64,000 nucleotides of DNA from NCBI GenBank assembly GCA_001600695.1, contig BCKQ01000003.1:806001-870000 (forward strand). The letters are read 5' to 3'. The translations under genes were made by a program, and so were the position numbers. The notes under the pieces are model-generated. The model saw only the letters and a program-made list of their open reading frames with translations, did no database searches and was not told the origin of the DNA. Below are positions 19,511 to 29,761 of this stretch, piece after piece (position 1 is the first letter of the stretch; the number at the start of each line of letters is the position of its first letter). This stretch comes from Ascoidea asiatica (taxonomy: Eukaryota; Ascomycota; Saccharomycetes; Ascoideales; Ascoideaceae).

Positions 19511-22500
19511 AAGTGTCTATATATTTCACTCATCATCCAATAGAGTTCTTTTTCAGTTCCATTTCCTGTTGGTAGTGATGTTCGTAGTTCTTTTTTCAAA
19601 AAACCACCAATATTCACACTATTCATCATTATTCGATTACTATCAATCATTCTTTTAAAGAAATTTAGCATAACGATTTTGTTCTCTATTCTACTACATT
19701 CTCCTCCTTGATCAAATAATCTCATTAACGTTCGTATAAATGTTATAGAACATCTCATTGTTTTATTAACATTCAATTCAAATCTATTCATTTTATTTTC
19801 TTTTATTCCTATTCCATTCTTACTCATCTTATCTATTATTTTAAATATTTTATTAATATATTCTTTATCTTTTTTATTTTTTTCCGATTTTAATCCTAAG
19901 TTTAATAATATCACTCCTATCCAATCCAATGCATTATAATTGAATAATATATTAACATAGATGAAATTATCTCCATTCAATTCTTCTACTTCTTCTTCTT
20001 CTTCTTCTTCAATATTTTCCATTAAAATTGACCAAATTCCATCAATACCACATAAAGGAATCTCTGGTATAATATCATAATCTTGTTCAAGAAATTTTAT
20101 CAATTCAAAAATACCTCCACTAATTAAAAACTGTTTTTTAAATCTATTCAAATCAATGAAAAATGTTTTTAGAAATTTTATAATTTCAACTTTAATTTTA
20201 CTTGAAAACTTTATTGATAAAAATTTAAATAATATTGTAATTCCACCAAGATTTATAAACTCTTTTTCAAATTTATTTAAATTTTTATTAAAAATTAATG
20301 TTAAAATCTTTATTATATTAACAACTAAATCTTCATTTGTATTATTCACTATTGATAATTTTTCTAGTAGTCTTAAAAATTCATAATTTATTAACCTATT
20401 TCTATAAATTGATTTACTCGATTTACTAATTTTATTAATTAATTCTTCATTTTCTTTAAAAATGAAAAAAATCTTGAATAAATTATTATTTAATTCATTA
20501 TAATATTTATAATTAAAATTAAAATTAGTGTTTAATTGATCACTATTAACTAATCTAGAAAATTCTTCCATTAATTCATTTACTTTTATTTCATCATCTA
20601 TTTTTAAATTCTTATTTATATTATTATTTATATTATTCAAATCTTTACTTAAATCTTTACTTATATCTTTACTTATATCTTTTTTTGAATCTAAATTTAA
20701 TTCTGTATTTAAATCATTATTTTCCATTAAATCATCACTTAATATATCCATATTCATTTCATTTTTCAGAAATGTTAAATCATTTAAATCTTCATCACTT
20801 TTATTAATTTCTTCTTCTAATAATCGAGTAAATTCAATATTATCTTTAAATTTATCTTTATCTTTTAATTGAAGTTTCAAATTCATATCTTTACTTAATT
20901 CAAAATCTTCCATAAAATCTTTTTCATTAACTTCATAATCATTTTCTTTATATTTTTCAATTGAATTAAGATTTAAATTACTTGAGGGATTTATTGGATT
21001 TATTGGATTTATTGGATTTATTGGATTTAATGAAGTTTTTGAATTTATTGGATGAAATTTTGAATTTTTTCTTGAAAGTTTAATATTTGAATCATTATTC
21101 AAATTTTCTAAATTTTCAAAATCATTATCCCAATTTTCTAATTCATTATTTAATTCTTTATATTTAAATATTTTATTAGCTTTTGTTGAATTCAACAGAA
21201 TATTATTATTTTTGATATTTATAAAATCTGAATTTGGTAATGAATTTCTATTAATATTATGTTTTTTCAAACCATTTTCAATTCCATTATTATTTGTTAA
21301 CCATTTATGATTTAATAATTCTTTTGCAGATATTCTTAATTTTGGATTTTTTTCAAAACATTTTAAAAGAAATTTTTTACAATTTAAAGAAATTTCAGAA
21401 GGTAAAGGAGGAAATTCATCAGTTACAATTGCATGTAAAGCAGTCATTGAGTTTAAATCATGATAAGGTGGATGTGTTGTTAATAATTCAATAATTGTAG
21501 CACCTAAAGACCATATATCACAAGCAGTTGTGATTTTTTCTAAAGAAATAATTTCTGGAGCCATCCAATTTGGAGTTCCAACAACATTTTTATTTAAAAA
21601 AGTATTTGAATTAGAAAAATTTTTTGAACTTAAATTTATTGAAACACCAAAATCTGCTAATTTAACAACTTGATTATTATTTGTTAATAATAAATTTGCA
21701 GCTTTTATATCTCTATGAACAATATTATTTTGATGTAAATAATTTAAACCATTTAAAACTTGAATAATATAAAAAATTATTGAATTTTCAGTTAAATTTT
21801 TATTATTTAATTTTTTATTTGATTTATATAAATTTCTTAAAGAACCATTAGAACAAAATTCTAAAAAAATATTTAAATTATTATTATATTTTACATAACC
21901 ATAATATTTTACAATATTTTTATGATTTAAAGATTTAAGTAAATTTATTTCAGACATTATTATTTCCAAAGTATTATTATCAGAATTAATATTTTCTTTA
22001 TTTGATATACTATTTGATATACTATTTGATATACTATTTGAAATTTTATTTGAAATTTTATTTGTATTAGTTATATTAATTGAATCATTTATATTTTTTG
22101 TATAATTTTGATTATAATCATCATCTATTGAAATTTGTTTAATTGCCACAATTTTATTATTTTTTTTATTTATAGCTTTATAAACAATTGCAAAAGCACC
22201 TTTACCTAAAGATTCTTTAATTTCATAATCTTCAAAATTTATTATTGAATTTGAATTTGAATTTGAATTTGAATTTGAATTTGAATTTGAATTTGAATTT
22301 GAAAAAGAGATTGAATTTAAATTTAAATTTGGACTTGAAAATGAAGATGATATTGAACTACGAGAATTTCTTGAATTTCTTGAATTATAAGTTTGATGAG
22401 AATTATGAGAATTATGAGAATTATGAGAAATATGAGTATTATTTGAATTATTTGAAATTATGGTTGAATTAATTGAAGAATTTGAAGGAGTTGAAAGATT

Positions 22501-23094
22501 AGAAGAAGGATGTCTTTTAAAAGAAAAAGAAGAAGAAGAAGATAATAAATTTCTATTTTTATTTGAACTTTTACTTGATTTTGAATTTAAATTTGTACTT
22601 GAGTTTGAACTTGAACTGGAGTTTGAATTTGTATTTATATTTAAATTTTTAGTTCTATTTCTAGTTTTATGAACTTTTAAATTTGATAAATTTACTGCAT
22701 TAACTATATTATTTATATTATTATTTATATTATTATTTATGATTTCATTATTCAGTTTACTTAAATTATGATTAAGATAATTATTTGAAACATTTGATAT
22801 ATTTGAGATATTTGAGATTGAATTTGAGAAAGAAAAAGAATTTGAATTTGAATTTGAATTTGAATTTGAAGAAGATCTTGAATTTGAATGTTTTGAAGAT
22901 TTTCTTGAATGATGTCTTGAAGAAGATAAATTTGAAGGTATAATAAAATTCAATTTTGGTGAATTTGGATTAGAAACTGATTTTAGATTAATATTTGAAT
23001 CTGGAATTGAATTTTGTAAATTATTTAAATTATTTAAATTATTTGAAGTTGGAGAAACTGTATCTGAAGAAGTGAGTGAAAGAATTGATTCCAT
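19501..23094 (-). CDS. CDC15: Mitotic exit network protein kinase Cdc15
   Basis: 1197 residues. The kinase domain lies at about 288-600: glycine loop GKGAFAIVYKA, VAIKQ lysine, HRDIKAANLLL, DFGVS, GTPNWMAPEI and CDIWSLGATIIELL. The wording GKGAFAxVYKA with GTPNWMAPE, and a large C-terminal region with helical ARM/HEAT-like segments (about 840-1190, such as LGGITILFKFL and SGGIFELIKFL), mark the Cdc15/Cdc7/SepH group. Known role: this kinase sits at the spindle pole body downstream of the Tem1 GTPase and activates Dbf2-Mob1 to drive mitotic exit or septation. Oddities: a low-complexity extension of about 285 residues before the kinase (Ser-Asn repeats, SNSNSN), an Asn/Ser insert inside the N-lobe between the lysine and helix C, and an INP repeat in the linker, all absent from the compact baker's yeast protein, which starts with the kinase. 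ATG at 23094. Confidence 0.9.
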   Translation of the reverse strand: MESILSLTSSDTVSPTSNNLNNLNNLQNSIPDSNINLKSVSNPNSPKLNFIIPSNLSSSRHHSRKSSKHSNSRSSSNSNSNSNSNSFSFSNSISNISNISNVSNNYLNHNLSKLNNEIINNNINNNINNIVNAVNLSNLKVHKTRNRTKNLNINTNSNSSSSSNSSTNLNSKSSKSSNKNRNLLSSSSSFSFKRHPSSNLSTPSNSSINSTIISNNSNNTHISHNSHNSHNSHQTYNSRNSRNSRSSISSSFSSPNLNLNSISFSNSNSNSNSNSNSNSNSNSIINFEDYEIKESLGKGAFAIVYKAINKKNNKIVAIKQISIDDDYNQNYTKNINDSINITNTNKISNKISNSISNSISNSISNKENINSDNNTLEIIMSEINLLKSLNHKNIVKYYGYVKYNNNLNIFLEFCSNGSLRNLYKSNKKLNNKNLTENSIIFYIIQVLNGLNYLHQNNIVHRDIKAANLLLTNNNQVVKLADFGVSINLSSKNFSNSNTFLNKNVVGTPNWMAPEIISLEKITTACDIWSLGATIIELLTTHPPYHDLNSMTALHAIVTDEFPPLPSEISLNCKKFLLKCFEKNPKLRISAKELLNHKWLTNNNGIENGLKKHNINRNSLPNSDFINIKNNNILLNSTKANKIFKYKELNNELENWDNDFENLENLNNDSNIKLSRKNSKFHPINSKTSLNPINPINPINPINPSSNLNLNSIEKYKENDYEVNEKDFMEDFELSKDMNLKLQLKDKDKFKDNIEFTRLLEEEINKSDEDLNDLTFLKNEMNMDILSDDLMENNDLNTELNLDSKKDISKDISKDLSKDLNNINNNINKNLKIDDEIKVNELMEEFSRLVNSDQLNTNFNFNYKYYNELNNNLFKIFFIFKENEELINKISKSSKSIYRNRLINYEFLRLLEKLSIVNNTNEDLVVNIIKILTLIFNKNLNKFEKEFINLGGITILFKFLSIKFSSKIKVEIIKFLKTFFIDLNRFKKQFLISGGIFELIKFLEQDYDIIPEIPLCGIDGIWSILMENIEEEEEEEVEELNGDNFIYVNILFNYNALDWIGVILLNLGLKSEKNKKDKEYINKIFKIIDKMSKNGIGIKENKMNRFELNVNKTMRCSITFIRTLMRLFDQGGECSRIENKIVMLNFFKRMIDSNRIMMNSVNIGGFLKKELRTSLPTGNGTEKELYWMMSEIYRHLNI

Positions 23095-23727
23095 TTGTTG
23101 AGCTATTATTTGTTTAATTTTGGATATTAGATAGAAATATTAAAGAAAGAATATTATAAATATCTTCATTGATATAATTGTCATTTTTAATAATATTATT
23201 ATTATTGTTATTGTTATTATTGTAGAATAGTAATCTCAAATAAAACTCAGTTCAAATTCAGTGATTTAATTCTGGTTTGTGTTTACATTTCATATATTTA
23301 TTCTTCATTTATTTATTTATTTACTCTTTTATCTTTTATTTAGCTAATTAGTAAATTAATATGGCACGTGACTTGTCTTTTTTCAAAGGCCTCAGAGTTG
23401 ATTTAAACACTGGCGGTGGAATTAATGATGAATTAAATGATGGATTGAAGTCTACGAAGAAGAGTTGATAAGATAATGGACTTTGGAGTGGGATTAAAAA
23501 AGAATATTTATTAGAATCTAGTTAAAAGGCTTGAATGAAAAATTGAATGAAGAGTTAAATGAGAATTATATTTATATTGTACATACAAGTCTGGCATGTA
23601 TATGAATCAAAAAGAATACCAGCGATGAATAAATGAGCAAGTTATAAAAAAGAAGAAAAATAAAGAAAAAAAGTAAAAAAAAAAAAGAGAGAGAGAGAGT
23701 AAACACCAATATATAGAATTGAAAGAT
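23095..23727. other. CDC15 upstream region
   Basis: 633 bp, AT-rich. It contains ATT/AAT runs just upstream of CDC15, a CACGTG E-box at 23365-23370 (about 270 bp upstream of the ATG), and an A-run with (GA)n near 23680-23700 by the 3' end of the next gene. Confidence 0.5.
23365..23370. promoter_or_regulatory. E-box CACGTG (CDC15 promoter)
   Basis: Context GGCACGTGAC. Core site for yeast basic helix-loop-helix factors such as Cbf1, Pho4 or Tye7. Role inferred from motif and position. Confidence 0.35.
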
Positions 23728-23979
23728 TCAGTTTTTTTGACTGTTTCTATGAATGAGATTATGATTATTTCTAGAAGGAGATTGTAATAATTCTAACATT
23801 CTTGATTGTTTTGATTTTTCATCTAAGATTTCATCATTTAAACCAGAATCATTATTCATTGTATTATTTACAGGACATTGAAATATTGAATTTAAAGAAA
23901 CAACACCAAATGCAATTAAAAAAGTTGTTGAGAATAATGAATTTGTCACTTTTTTGTAAGTTACTGCTCTTATAAACAT
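23728..23979 (-). CDS. Small single-span membrane protein, unrecognised
   Basis: 83 residues from an ATG at 23979. A basic N-terminus (FIRAVTYKKVTN) is followed by one hydrophobic span at about 15-33 (SLFSTTFLIAFGVVSLNSIF) and then the short motif QCPV. The rest is polar, ending in a basic, Asn/His-rich tail with MLELLQSPSRNN. A basic start, one span and a short polar tail resemble small mitochondrial inner-membrane assembly factors, but this is inference only and I recognise no family. Reasons to think it real: its composition is ordinary protein rather than low-complexity shadow, no longer frame overlaps it, and it sits alone with its own upstream region, divergent from JNM1. About 250 bp separates it from any other signal. 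Could be a conserved hypothetical. Confidence 0.6.
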   Translation of the reverse strand: MFIRAVTYKKVTNSLFSTTFLIAFGVVSLNSIFQCPVNNTMNNDSGLNDEILDEKSKQSRMLELLQSPSRNNHNLIHRNSQKN

Positions 23980-24843
23980 TTTTGAATGTTATTATAAAAT
24001 TTTGAAAAAAGGTGAAATAAATAGCTATGATATAAAGTATATTTATAATATGTTTTGTTTTTTTTCTTTTCTTTTCTTTCTTTTCTTGGAGAAATATGAT
24101 ATTAGTTATTAAAGAGAAAAGTTATAACTTTATTAAACCTTAACATCTTTCACGTCAATCACTTCGTCAATTATCTCGTCAATCACTTGAACAATCAACA
24201 AAAACACTTCAACTCCAGCTCCAGCTCCAATTCAAAGTCCTCTTTCAATCCCATTCAAAGCCTGAGAGTCTCAAAGTCTGATGATTTTTCACTTCCTTTT
24301 TTCTGCACAGAATCTGCACCTTTCCAGGCTGTTTCCTGTTTCTGTGCTCCAACATGACAATTGCACGCTGCTCATTGGCCAGAAGCGCAAACCTCTGCCT
24401 AACCCCTTTTCTGTCTCCAAACCCCCCGGTGCGAACGTGTGTGTCCGTGGGTTTCTTTTCACTTTTCATGAAGCCCGCAAAAGCCCGAGAAATAAAAAAA
24501 AAAAGCAAAAAAAAAAAGAAAAAGACCGCTTTTGTGCTTATGTAATCCACACGCACTTTCAAAAGAAGTACATCCACAAAAATGGGTTCTTTCAAGAAGA
24601 ATACCACAAATGTGGCTACACTCTATTTATGCATCTATCTGTATTTACCTACATGATCCGGTTCTCTGGGTAAGAAATGAATTTTGACGTGTTTTGGTTT
24701 GTTTATTTTAAATAAAAGACTTTGGTGGTTAATACAGATAAATTTATCAGATTTTATATTTATTTTATAGAAATAAAGGTTATTATTCAATTGAATTGAA
24801 AGAAATTCATCAAGTTTTATTTTACTTTATATCACTTTCATTA
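23980..24843. other. Divergent promoter region between the small membrane protein and JNM1
   Basis: 864 bp with a GC-richer block at about 24140-24550. Overlapping frames on both strands here (24245-24607 minus, 24281-24673 plus) have the composition of random GC-richer DNA and are not called. A T-rich tract lies next to the small gene. Confidence 0.5.
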
Positions 24844-24969
24844 ATGAATAATCAAGCTCTGAAACTTTCAGATTTACAAGATATTGATTTTCAATCACAG
24901 GATGTATTTGAAACTTCTTCCATAAGTAGTTCAAATTCAAATATTAATGATAATGAAACTAATTCATTA

Positions 24970-25015
<46 letters not shown>

Positions 25016-26292
25016 TATTAGAATTTGATCTTAATGATGATGAAAAATCTGATATAGATAATACTGATATACTCTCTAATTTAAATCATTCAAGATCAAT
25101 TTTTGAAAATAAATTCTTATCAAATTCAAATACTGATTTTTCAAATTCATTAGATAATTTTAAAAATTTAAAAAAAAAAAAAATTAATTCATTTAATTTA
25201 TATAAAATTAATGAATCTTATAATGATAAATTAATTAGAATTCAAAATGAATTAAATGAATTAAAAGCTTTAAAAGAAATAAATTCAAATGTAATTAAAA
25301 ATAATAAAATTCAACCTATTGAAGATATAAATATAAATAAAGTAAATTTATTATATAAAATTTTAAATGAATTAAATAATTCAACAAATTTAAATTTAAT
25401 ACAATCAAAAAATATTAATAATAATAATGATAATAAATTATCAATAGATATTCCAAAAGATGATAAATTAATTAAAAATATAAAAATTAATGAAATTAAT
25501 AAATCTACAAAAGATTCTATAATTCAATTAGAGAAAAAAATTTATAAATTAGAAAAATTAATTGGTTATAATGATAATTTAGATTTATTAAATTTAAATG
25601 TTGATTTTGAAAATTTAAATAATAATAATACTACCAATTCTTTTAAAAATATTGAATATATGATAAATCAATTAAATAGAAAATTTAAATTACTTTCAAC
25701 AGATAATGAAGAAAATAATAATTTTTCAAAAGAAATGATTTTAAATAATATTTTAAATAAAATTGATTTATCTTATCAAAATTTATCAAAAATTGGGAAT
25801 TTCAGCAATAATAATAACAATAATCATAATAAATTTTCAATTTCTGATAACCTTAATAATATTAATAATAATGAACATTCTAATGAACATTCTAATGAAA
25901 ATAATAATGAAAATAACATTTCTATTTCAATAACTGAATCTCAAAAAATAAATGATTTATATTCTTTAATAAATACTGATATAATTTCAAAAAAAAATCA
26001 AAATAATAATAATTTAAAAATAAATTTAAATTCTTTTATATTACCAATAATAAAAAGATTAAATTCTCTAAATTCATTATATAAAGATATGAATTTAAGT
26101 ATAAATTTAGGTAAAAATTTAAATGAAATTATTGATAATTTAAATAATGATTATATTAAATGGAATGAAATTTTAATAAAATCTGAAAATAAATTAATTA
26201 AAGAAGAAAATAATTTTAAAAAAAATAAAGATGAAATAAACTCTTGGATTAAAGAATTAGAATTGAAAATTGATAAATTAAGTGAACAATAA
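24844..26292 (+). CDS. JNM1: Dynactin p50 subunit, dynamitin (Jnm1)
   Basis: 482 residues if started at the first ATG (24844); the frame is open further upstream only from a TTG. The N-terminus carries the short motif DVFETSS, matching the DVYETS-like motif of dynamitins, followed by an Asn run. Then come coiled-coil segments: RIQNELNELKALKE at about 135, QLEKKIYKLEKLIGYND at about 240 (like the ELEKRLxxLE segment of p50), and, near the C-terminus, KINDLYSLI ... LPIIKRLNSLNSLYKDMNLSINLG, which parallels the VHQLYxxI ... LPxLVxRLxxLKxLHxxA block. Dynamitin forms the dynactin shoulder and links p150 to the Arp1 filament; in yeast, Jnm1 is needed for dynein-driven spindle positioning. The 3' end lies 60 bp from the convergent lactonase gene. 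Sequence drift is strong and Asn-rich, so I am fairly but not fully sure. Confidence 0.75.
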
Positions 26293-26352
26293 TGAATAAT
26301 ATTGAATAATATTGAATAATATTTAGGTTATATATAAAAAAAAATAAAATAT
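26293..26352. other. Short convergent 3' spacer
   Basis: 60 bp between JNM1 and the lactonase gene, with a repeated GAATAATATT word. The two mRNAs probably overlap at their 3' ends. Confidence 0.6.
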
Positions 26353-27111
26353 TTAAAATTTAGATAATAAACTTGAAGGTAAATTTTTACTTGCTTCATC
26401 ATTAACAAACCAAGAAACTTTTGGATTTAATAATTCATTAACCAATTCAGTTGGATAACCAGATTTTTCATTACCAAATATTTTTTCAAAAATTGGTGCT
26501 TTATTTGCACCTTCTGCAACAAATGATATATTTAAAGCTTTTTCTAAAAGTGGAAAAGTAAATGTAATTCTTCTTGGAGGAGGTTTTGGACTATTAATAA
26601 TTGATGCAATTAATTTTTTTTTTTCATTTAATAATTCATGATTTGGAAATAATGAACATGTATGACCATCTGGTCCACATCCTAATAAAATTAAATCAAA
26701 AATTTTATCTTTAGGTAATAAAGATTCATATTCTTTTGCAATATCTTCAATTCTTAAAGGATCATTAACTAAAGATTCATTAATTGTTATAACTTCAGGT
26801 CCTAAAAATTGTTTTTTAACTAATTCATTTAATATTAAATCATTTATTAATTTATAATTTGAATCTTCATCTTCTAAAGGTACTATTCTTTCATCTGCAA
26901 AATAAATTATCCATTTTGACCAATTAATTTTTGAAGCAATTTCTTTATCATCAATAAGAGCTTTTTTTAAAGTCTTTGGTAATGAACCACCAGATACAGC
27001 AACAATAAAATGTGATTTTCCTGAGTTTAATACTTCATCTTGAATTTGTAAAATATGTTTTCCGAGAGCAATTGAAGGATCAGAAGATGAATAAATCTTT
27101 GGAGTTGTCAT
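26353..27111 (-). CDS. SOL3: 6-phosphogluconolactonase (Sol family)
   Basis: 252 residues, the usual length for the family. It hydrolyses 6-phosphogluconolactone to 6-phosphogluconate, the second step of the oxidative pentose-phosphate pathway, in the cytosol. Family blocks in order are AVSGGSLPKTL (about 45, phosphate-binding loop), IYFADERIVP with SNYKLIND (about 70-90), FDLILLGCGPDGHTCSLFPNH (about 140-158), the PPRRITFTFPLL segment (about 178-190) and WFVNDEAS near the end. All the signature residues of the glucosamine-6-phosphate isomerase/6PGL fold that I look for are present. The start ATG at 27111 is followed by MTTPKIYS. Baker's yeast has four Sol proteins; Sol3 and Sol4 are the active cytosolic ones and this matches them in compactness. 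Its upstream region holds a cluster of CGG/CCG triplets. Confidence 0.95.
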   Translation of the reverse strand: MTTPKIYSSSDPSIALGKHILQIQDEVLNSGKSHFIVAVSGGSLPKTLKKALIDDKEIASKINWSKWIIYFADERIVPLEDEDSNYKLINDLILNELVKKQFLGPEVITINESLVNDPLRIEDIAKEYESLLPKDKIFDLILLGCGPDGHTCSLFPNHELLNEKKKLIASIINSPKPPPRRITFTFPLLEKALNISFVAEGANKAPIFEKIFGNEKSGYPTELVNELLNPKVSWFVNDEASKNLPSSLLSKF

Positions 27112-27622
27112 TTTTTGATATGATTGAGTTGAATTACTTATAAATTTGATTGAGGAATTTATAATTGAATGAAATTGAATAAAATTGAAAGCAATTGAAA
27201 ATAATTTGAAATAGAATAGTTATATAAAAGTTGATTATTGTACTTTTTAATATCCTTTAAAAAGAATAAATTGATGGGGATTTGTCTCCCATGTAAAAGT
27301 ATCATAAAGAAAGAAGTGAACTTCGACTATTCAATAAAGTTACTTCAATCTCATTTATTACGTAATTGGCACCTACGGATAATTATCCGCGTTAAAATAA
27401 AACCGCCGACGGAAATAAAAACGGATTTACTATTCCGTTATATTGACTAATCCTTACAACGGACTATGCTTTTACTCCGGATCGATTGTTTTTCAATCAA
27501 AAGAAGGTTCAAAAATATTGATACAAATGATACAAAGGTTTTATTCAACGACAAAGTATTGGTTTTTATTCAGTTTATTCAAAATTATTGTTTATTATAA
27601 ATATTAGTTGCTATTACTTCTT
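27112..27622. other. Upstream region of the lactonase gene
   Basis: 511 bp between two minus-strand genes. It contains the CGG/CCG cluster described below. No gene. Confidence 0.6.
27376..27480. promoter_or_regulatory. Cluster of CGG/CCG half-sites with two clean dyads, lactonase promoter
   Basis: A perfect 14-bp palindrome CGG-ATAATTAT-CCG lies at 27376-27389. A second dyad, ACGGA-N8-TCCGT, lies at 27421-27438. Between and after them are CCG at 27403-27405 and 27406-27408, CGG at 27410-27412 and 27460-27462, and CCG at 27477-27479. All are 265-370 bp upstream of the ATG in a region otherwise nearly free of GC. Inverted CGG triplets are the usual sites of Zn(II)2Cys6 dimers; in baker's yeast Stb5 is such a factor for pentose-phosphate genes. 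The link to an Stb5-like factor is inference. Confidence 0.5.
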
Positions 27623-29257
27623 TTATTCGCATCTCTCAATTTGGTTTTCCAATTCGAGAATCTTGACTTTATAATACTCGTTCATTGTTTTCAACGATTT
27701 CTTTAATTTTTTAATTTTTTGTTTCTTCTCAAACAATTTAATAGCTAGTATTTTATTGGTAACTTTTGAACCACCATTTTCATGATTCTTATCATTTTTA
27801 TTGTCATGGTCATCCTTAAACAAAATTGGGGCTTTATTCAATTTTTGTTCTAAGATATTTTTATCTCTTTCAATTCGACTTAATTTAATCTTTAACTTAT
27901 AATTTTCTAGTATCTTATTTCTTAACTTTTTTTTGTAATTATTTATATTCAAGCTCATTTCATTGATTTCTTTTTTATATTCTGAGTTTAAAATCTTTTC
28001 TAATTTGAGAGTAGGATTTTCGGTAAAGTTTTTGATTTCATTTCCATTTCCTACCATTCTTCCATTTGTACTTTCATTTTCATTTTCATTTTCATTTTCA
28101 CTTTCACTTTCACTTTCCTCTTCACTCGAATTTCGATTTTGATTTTGATCTTTATTTTCTTTTTCATATGTCCCTTTGGAACCTTGAAAATCTAAATCAC
28201 CTTCATCATTGAAAAAGATCATATTTCTTGTGATATTAATATTTGAATATTGAGATCTTTTTTTGAAAAATGTATTAAATTGAATTCGATCATTGATACT
28301 CAAGAATGAAACTAAAGTTATTGCCAATGTATTTTTTTTACAATGAAATGAAGCTTCAACAATAATTAAACATAATATATAAAGTTGAAAATAATTTTCT
28401 TCATTTATAATTTTCATATTCTTTATTTTATTCAAATTCATTGTACTAGGTAAAGAGTTAGTTAATATTGGTAGTAATAACTTTTCAATATTTAATAATG
28501 AAATATATTTACCAAGTTGAGTATTTATATTATTATTATTATTACTACTACTATCATCATCATTATAATAATTCTCACTTGTGATGGCAGGTGATACAGA
28601 TAAAGATGTAAAAGAGTTATGTATTACTGATTCTAACGATTGTGATGATTTTGGTGAGTTTGATGATTTTGGTGATTTTGGTAATTTCGGTGATTTTTGT
28701 GAATTGGATGATTTGGAAGAGATTGACTTTGAAGACATTGATTTTGAAGACATTGGTGCAGAAAGTCGACTTTTGATAGAATTTTTAAATTCGTTTTTAT
28801 CATAGATTAAATTATTATTAATATAGTAGAAATTATTTACTATATTGATTAACTTTTCAAAATATTTGATTTTTAAATTATAGTTTTTTTGATAATTTGA
28901 AAACCGATTTAAGAAATTTTTAATTTTATCATCTATTATTAATATTAAAATTTGATTTAAGATCAATGGATCAGTTAATTTCAAATAAATATTCAAATAA
29001 ATTAATTCATCATCATAATTGTCATAATTATTATAAATTTCATAATTTGAATCAGAATCAGATGAATGATCTAAATTGAAATTATTTTTATCATAATTAT
29101 CATAATATTCATAATTAATATTAAATTTTTTCTCAAATTCTTTTTCGATTGGAGAATCTGGAAATTGAGATATCCAATTATAAGTTGCTTTAATGAATTC
29201 TTTATTAAATTTAAATGAAGGAGATGAATTAATATACGAAGGTGATAATGATGACAT
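27623..29257 (-). CDS. Coiled-coil protein with a possible Hook-like N-terminal domain
   Basis: 544 residues, ATG at 29257. The N-terminal part reads like the calponin-homology-type domain of Hook proteins, interrupted by low-complexity inserts: FIKATYNWISQFPDSP at about 21-36, LKLTDPLILNQILILI at about 93-108, YNLKIKYFEKLINIVNNFY at about 126-144, then, after a Ser/Lys/Pro insert, QLYILCLIIVEASFHCKKNT and LVSFLSINDRIQFNTFF. These line up in order with the Hook pattern (a Trp in the first helix, a helix LxxxxLLxxID, NWxLKxxNLxxLxxxIxxYY, then the LLxLxLxxAVxCxxK and VQxxIM segments). An Asp/Ser/Glu-rich linker and a C-terminal coiled coil (about 425-544) follow. In filamentous fungi Hook joins dynein-dynactin to endosomes; budding yeasts are generally thought to lack it. 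No database search was possible, so the assignment is tentative. Confidence 0.45.
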   Translation of the reverse strand: MSSLSPSYINSSPSFKFNKEFIKATYNWISQFPDSPIEKEFEKKFNINYEYYDNYDKNNFNLDHSSDSDSNYEIYNNYDNYDDELIYLNIYLKLTDPLILNQILILIIDDKIKNFLNRFSNYQKNYNLKIKYFEKLINIVNNFYYINNNLIYDKNEFKNSIKSRLSAPMSSKSMSSKSISSKSSNSQKSPKLPKSPKSSNSPKSSQSLESVIHNSFTSLSVSPAITSENYYNDDDSSSNNNNNINTQLGKYISLLNIEKLLLPILTNSLPSTMNLNKIKNMKIINEENYFQLYILCLIIVEASFHCKKNTLAITLVSFLSINDRIQFNTFFKKRSQYSNINITRNMIFFNDEGDLDFQGSKGTYEKENKDQNQNRNSSEEESESESENENENENESTNGRMVGNGNEIKNFTENPTLKLEKILNSEYKKEINEMSLNINNYKKKLRNKILENYKLKIKLSRIERDKNILEQKLNKAPILFKDDHDNKNDKNHENGGSKVTNKILAIKLFEKKQKIKKLKKSLKTMNEYYKVKILELENQIERCE

Positions 29258-29761
29258 TAAAGGAAGAATAAACTCAGATAGAGATGATAATTAAGCAAAT
29301 TGTTTTTATTTCATTTAATTTTTTTTTTTTTTTATATATATGGATGAAAAATTCAATACTAAAATAGATTTTGAATGAATTTAAATAAATCAGTGAATAA
29401 TCTCTATTCTTTTAAAAATATTCTAGCAATTTCAATTCAAATATAGCCATTTACAACCTCATCTTTTTCCTAACTTCTTTTGATATTTCAGAATTTCACA
29501 TTAACAAACTTTAGCTAAATTCGTATATATTGTTTACATTTGCAAATGTACTTTGTGTAACGTTAACTGCTTTTCTTGTTCTCATACTGAAGCCACTCCA
29601 TCTAAAAAATCATTAGCGCCAGAGCCCTCAAGACCTCCATTAAATTAATGCAAACTTCGATATTAACCTTTAGATAAAAATATTGAAATGATAAAATATT
29701 AAAATGATAAAATAGTATATAATTGGTGTTGATGGTTTCAATTGAACCCTTTTCAAGTAAA
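29258..29761. other. Upstream region of the Hook-like gene and 3' region of UPF3
   Basis: 504 bp, AT-rich with a poly-T run and a short TATATATA near 29325-29340, about 75 bp before the Hook-like ATG, a plausible TATA region. No gene. Confidence 0.5.

Noticed and set aside
24245-24673. Overlapping 120- and 130-codon frames on opposite strands
   Set aside because: They lie in a GC-richer promoter block, have random-looking composition and start or end in A-runs; the two frames overlap each other.
24796-24843. N-terminal extension of JNM1 from a TTG codon
   Set aside because: No ATG in the extension; the first ATG at 24844 gives the expected dynamitin-like N-terminus.
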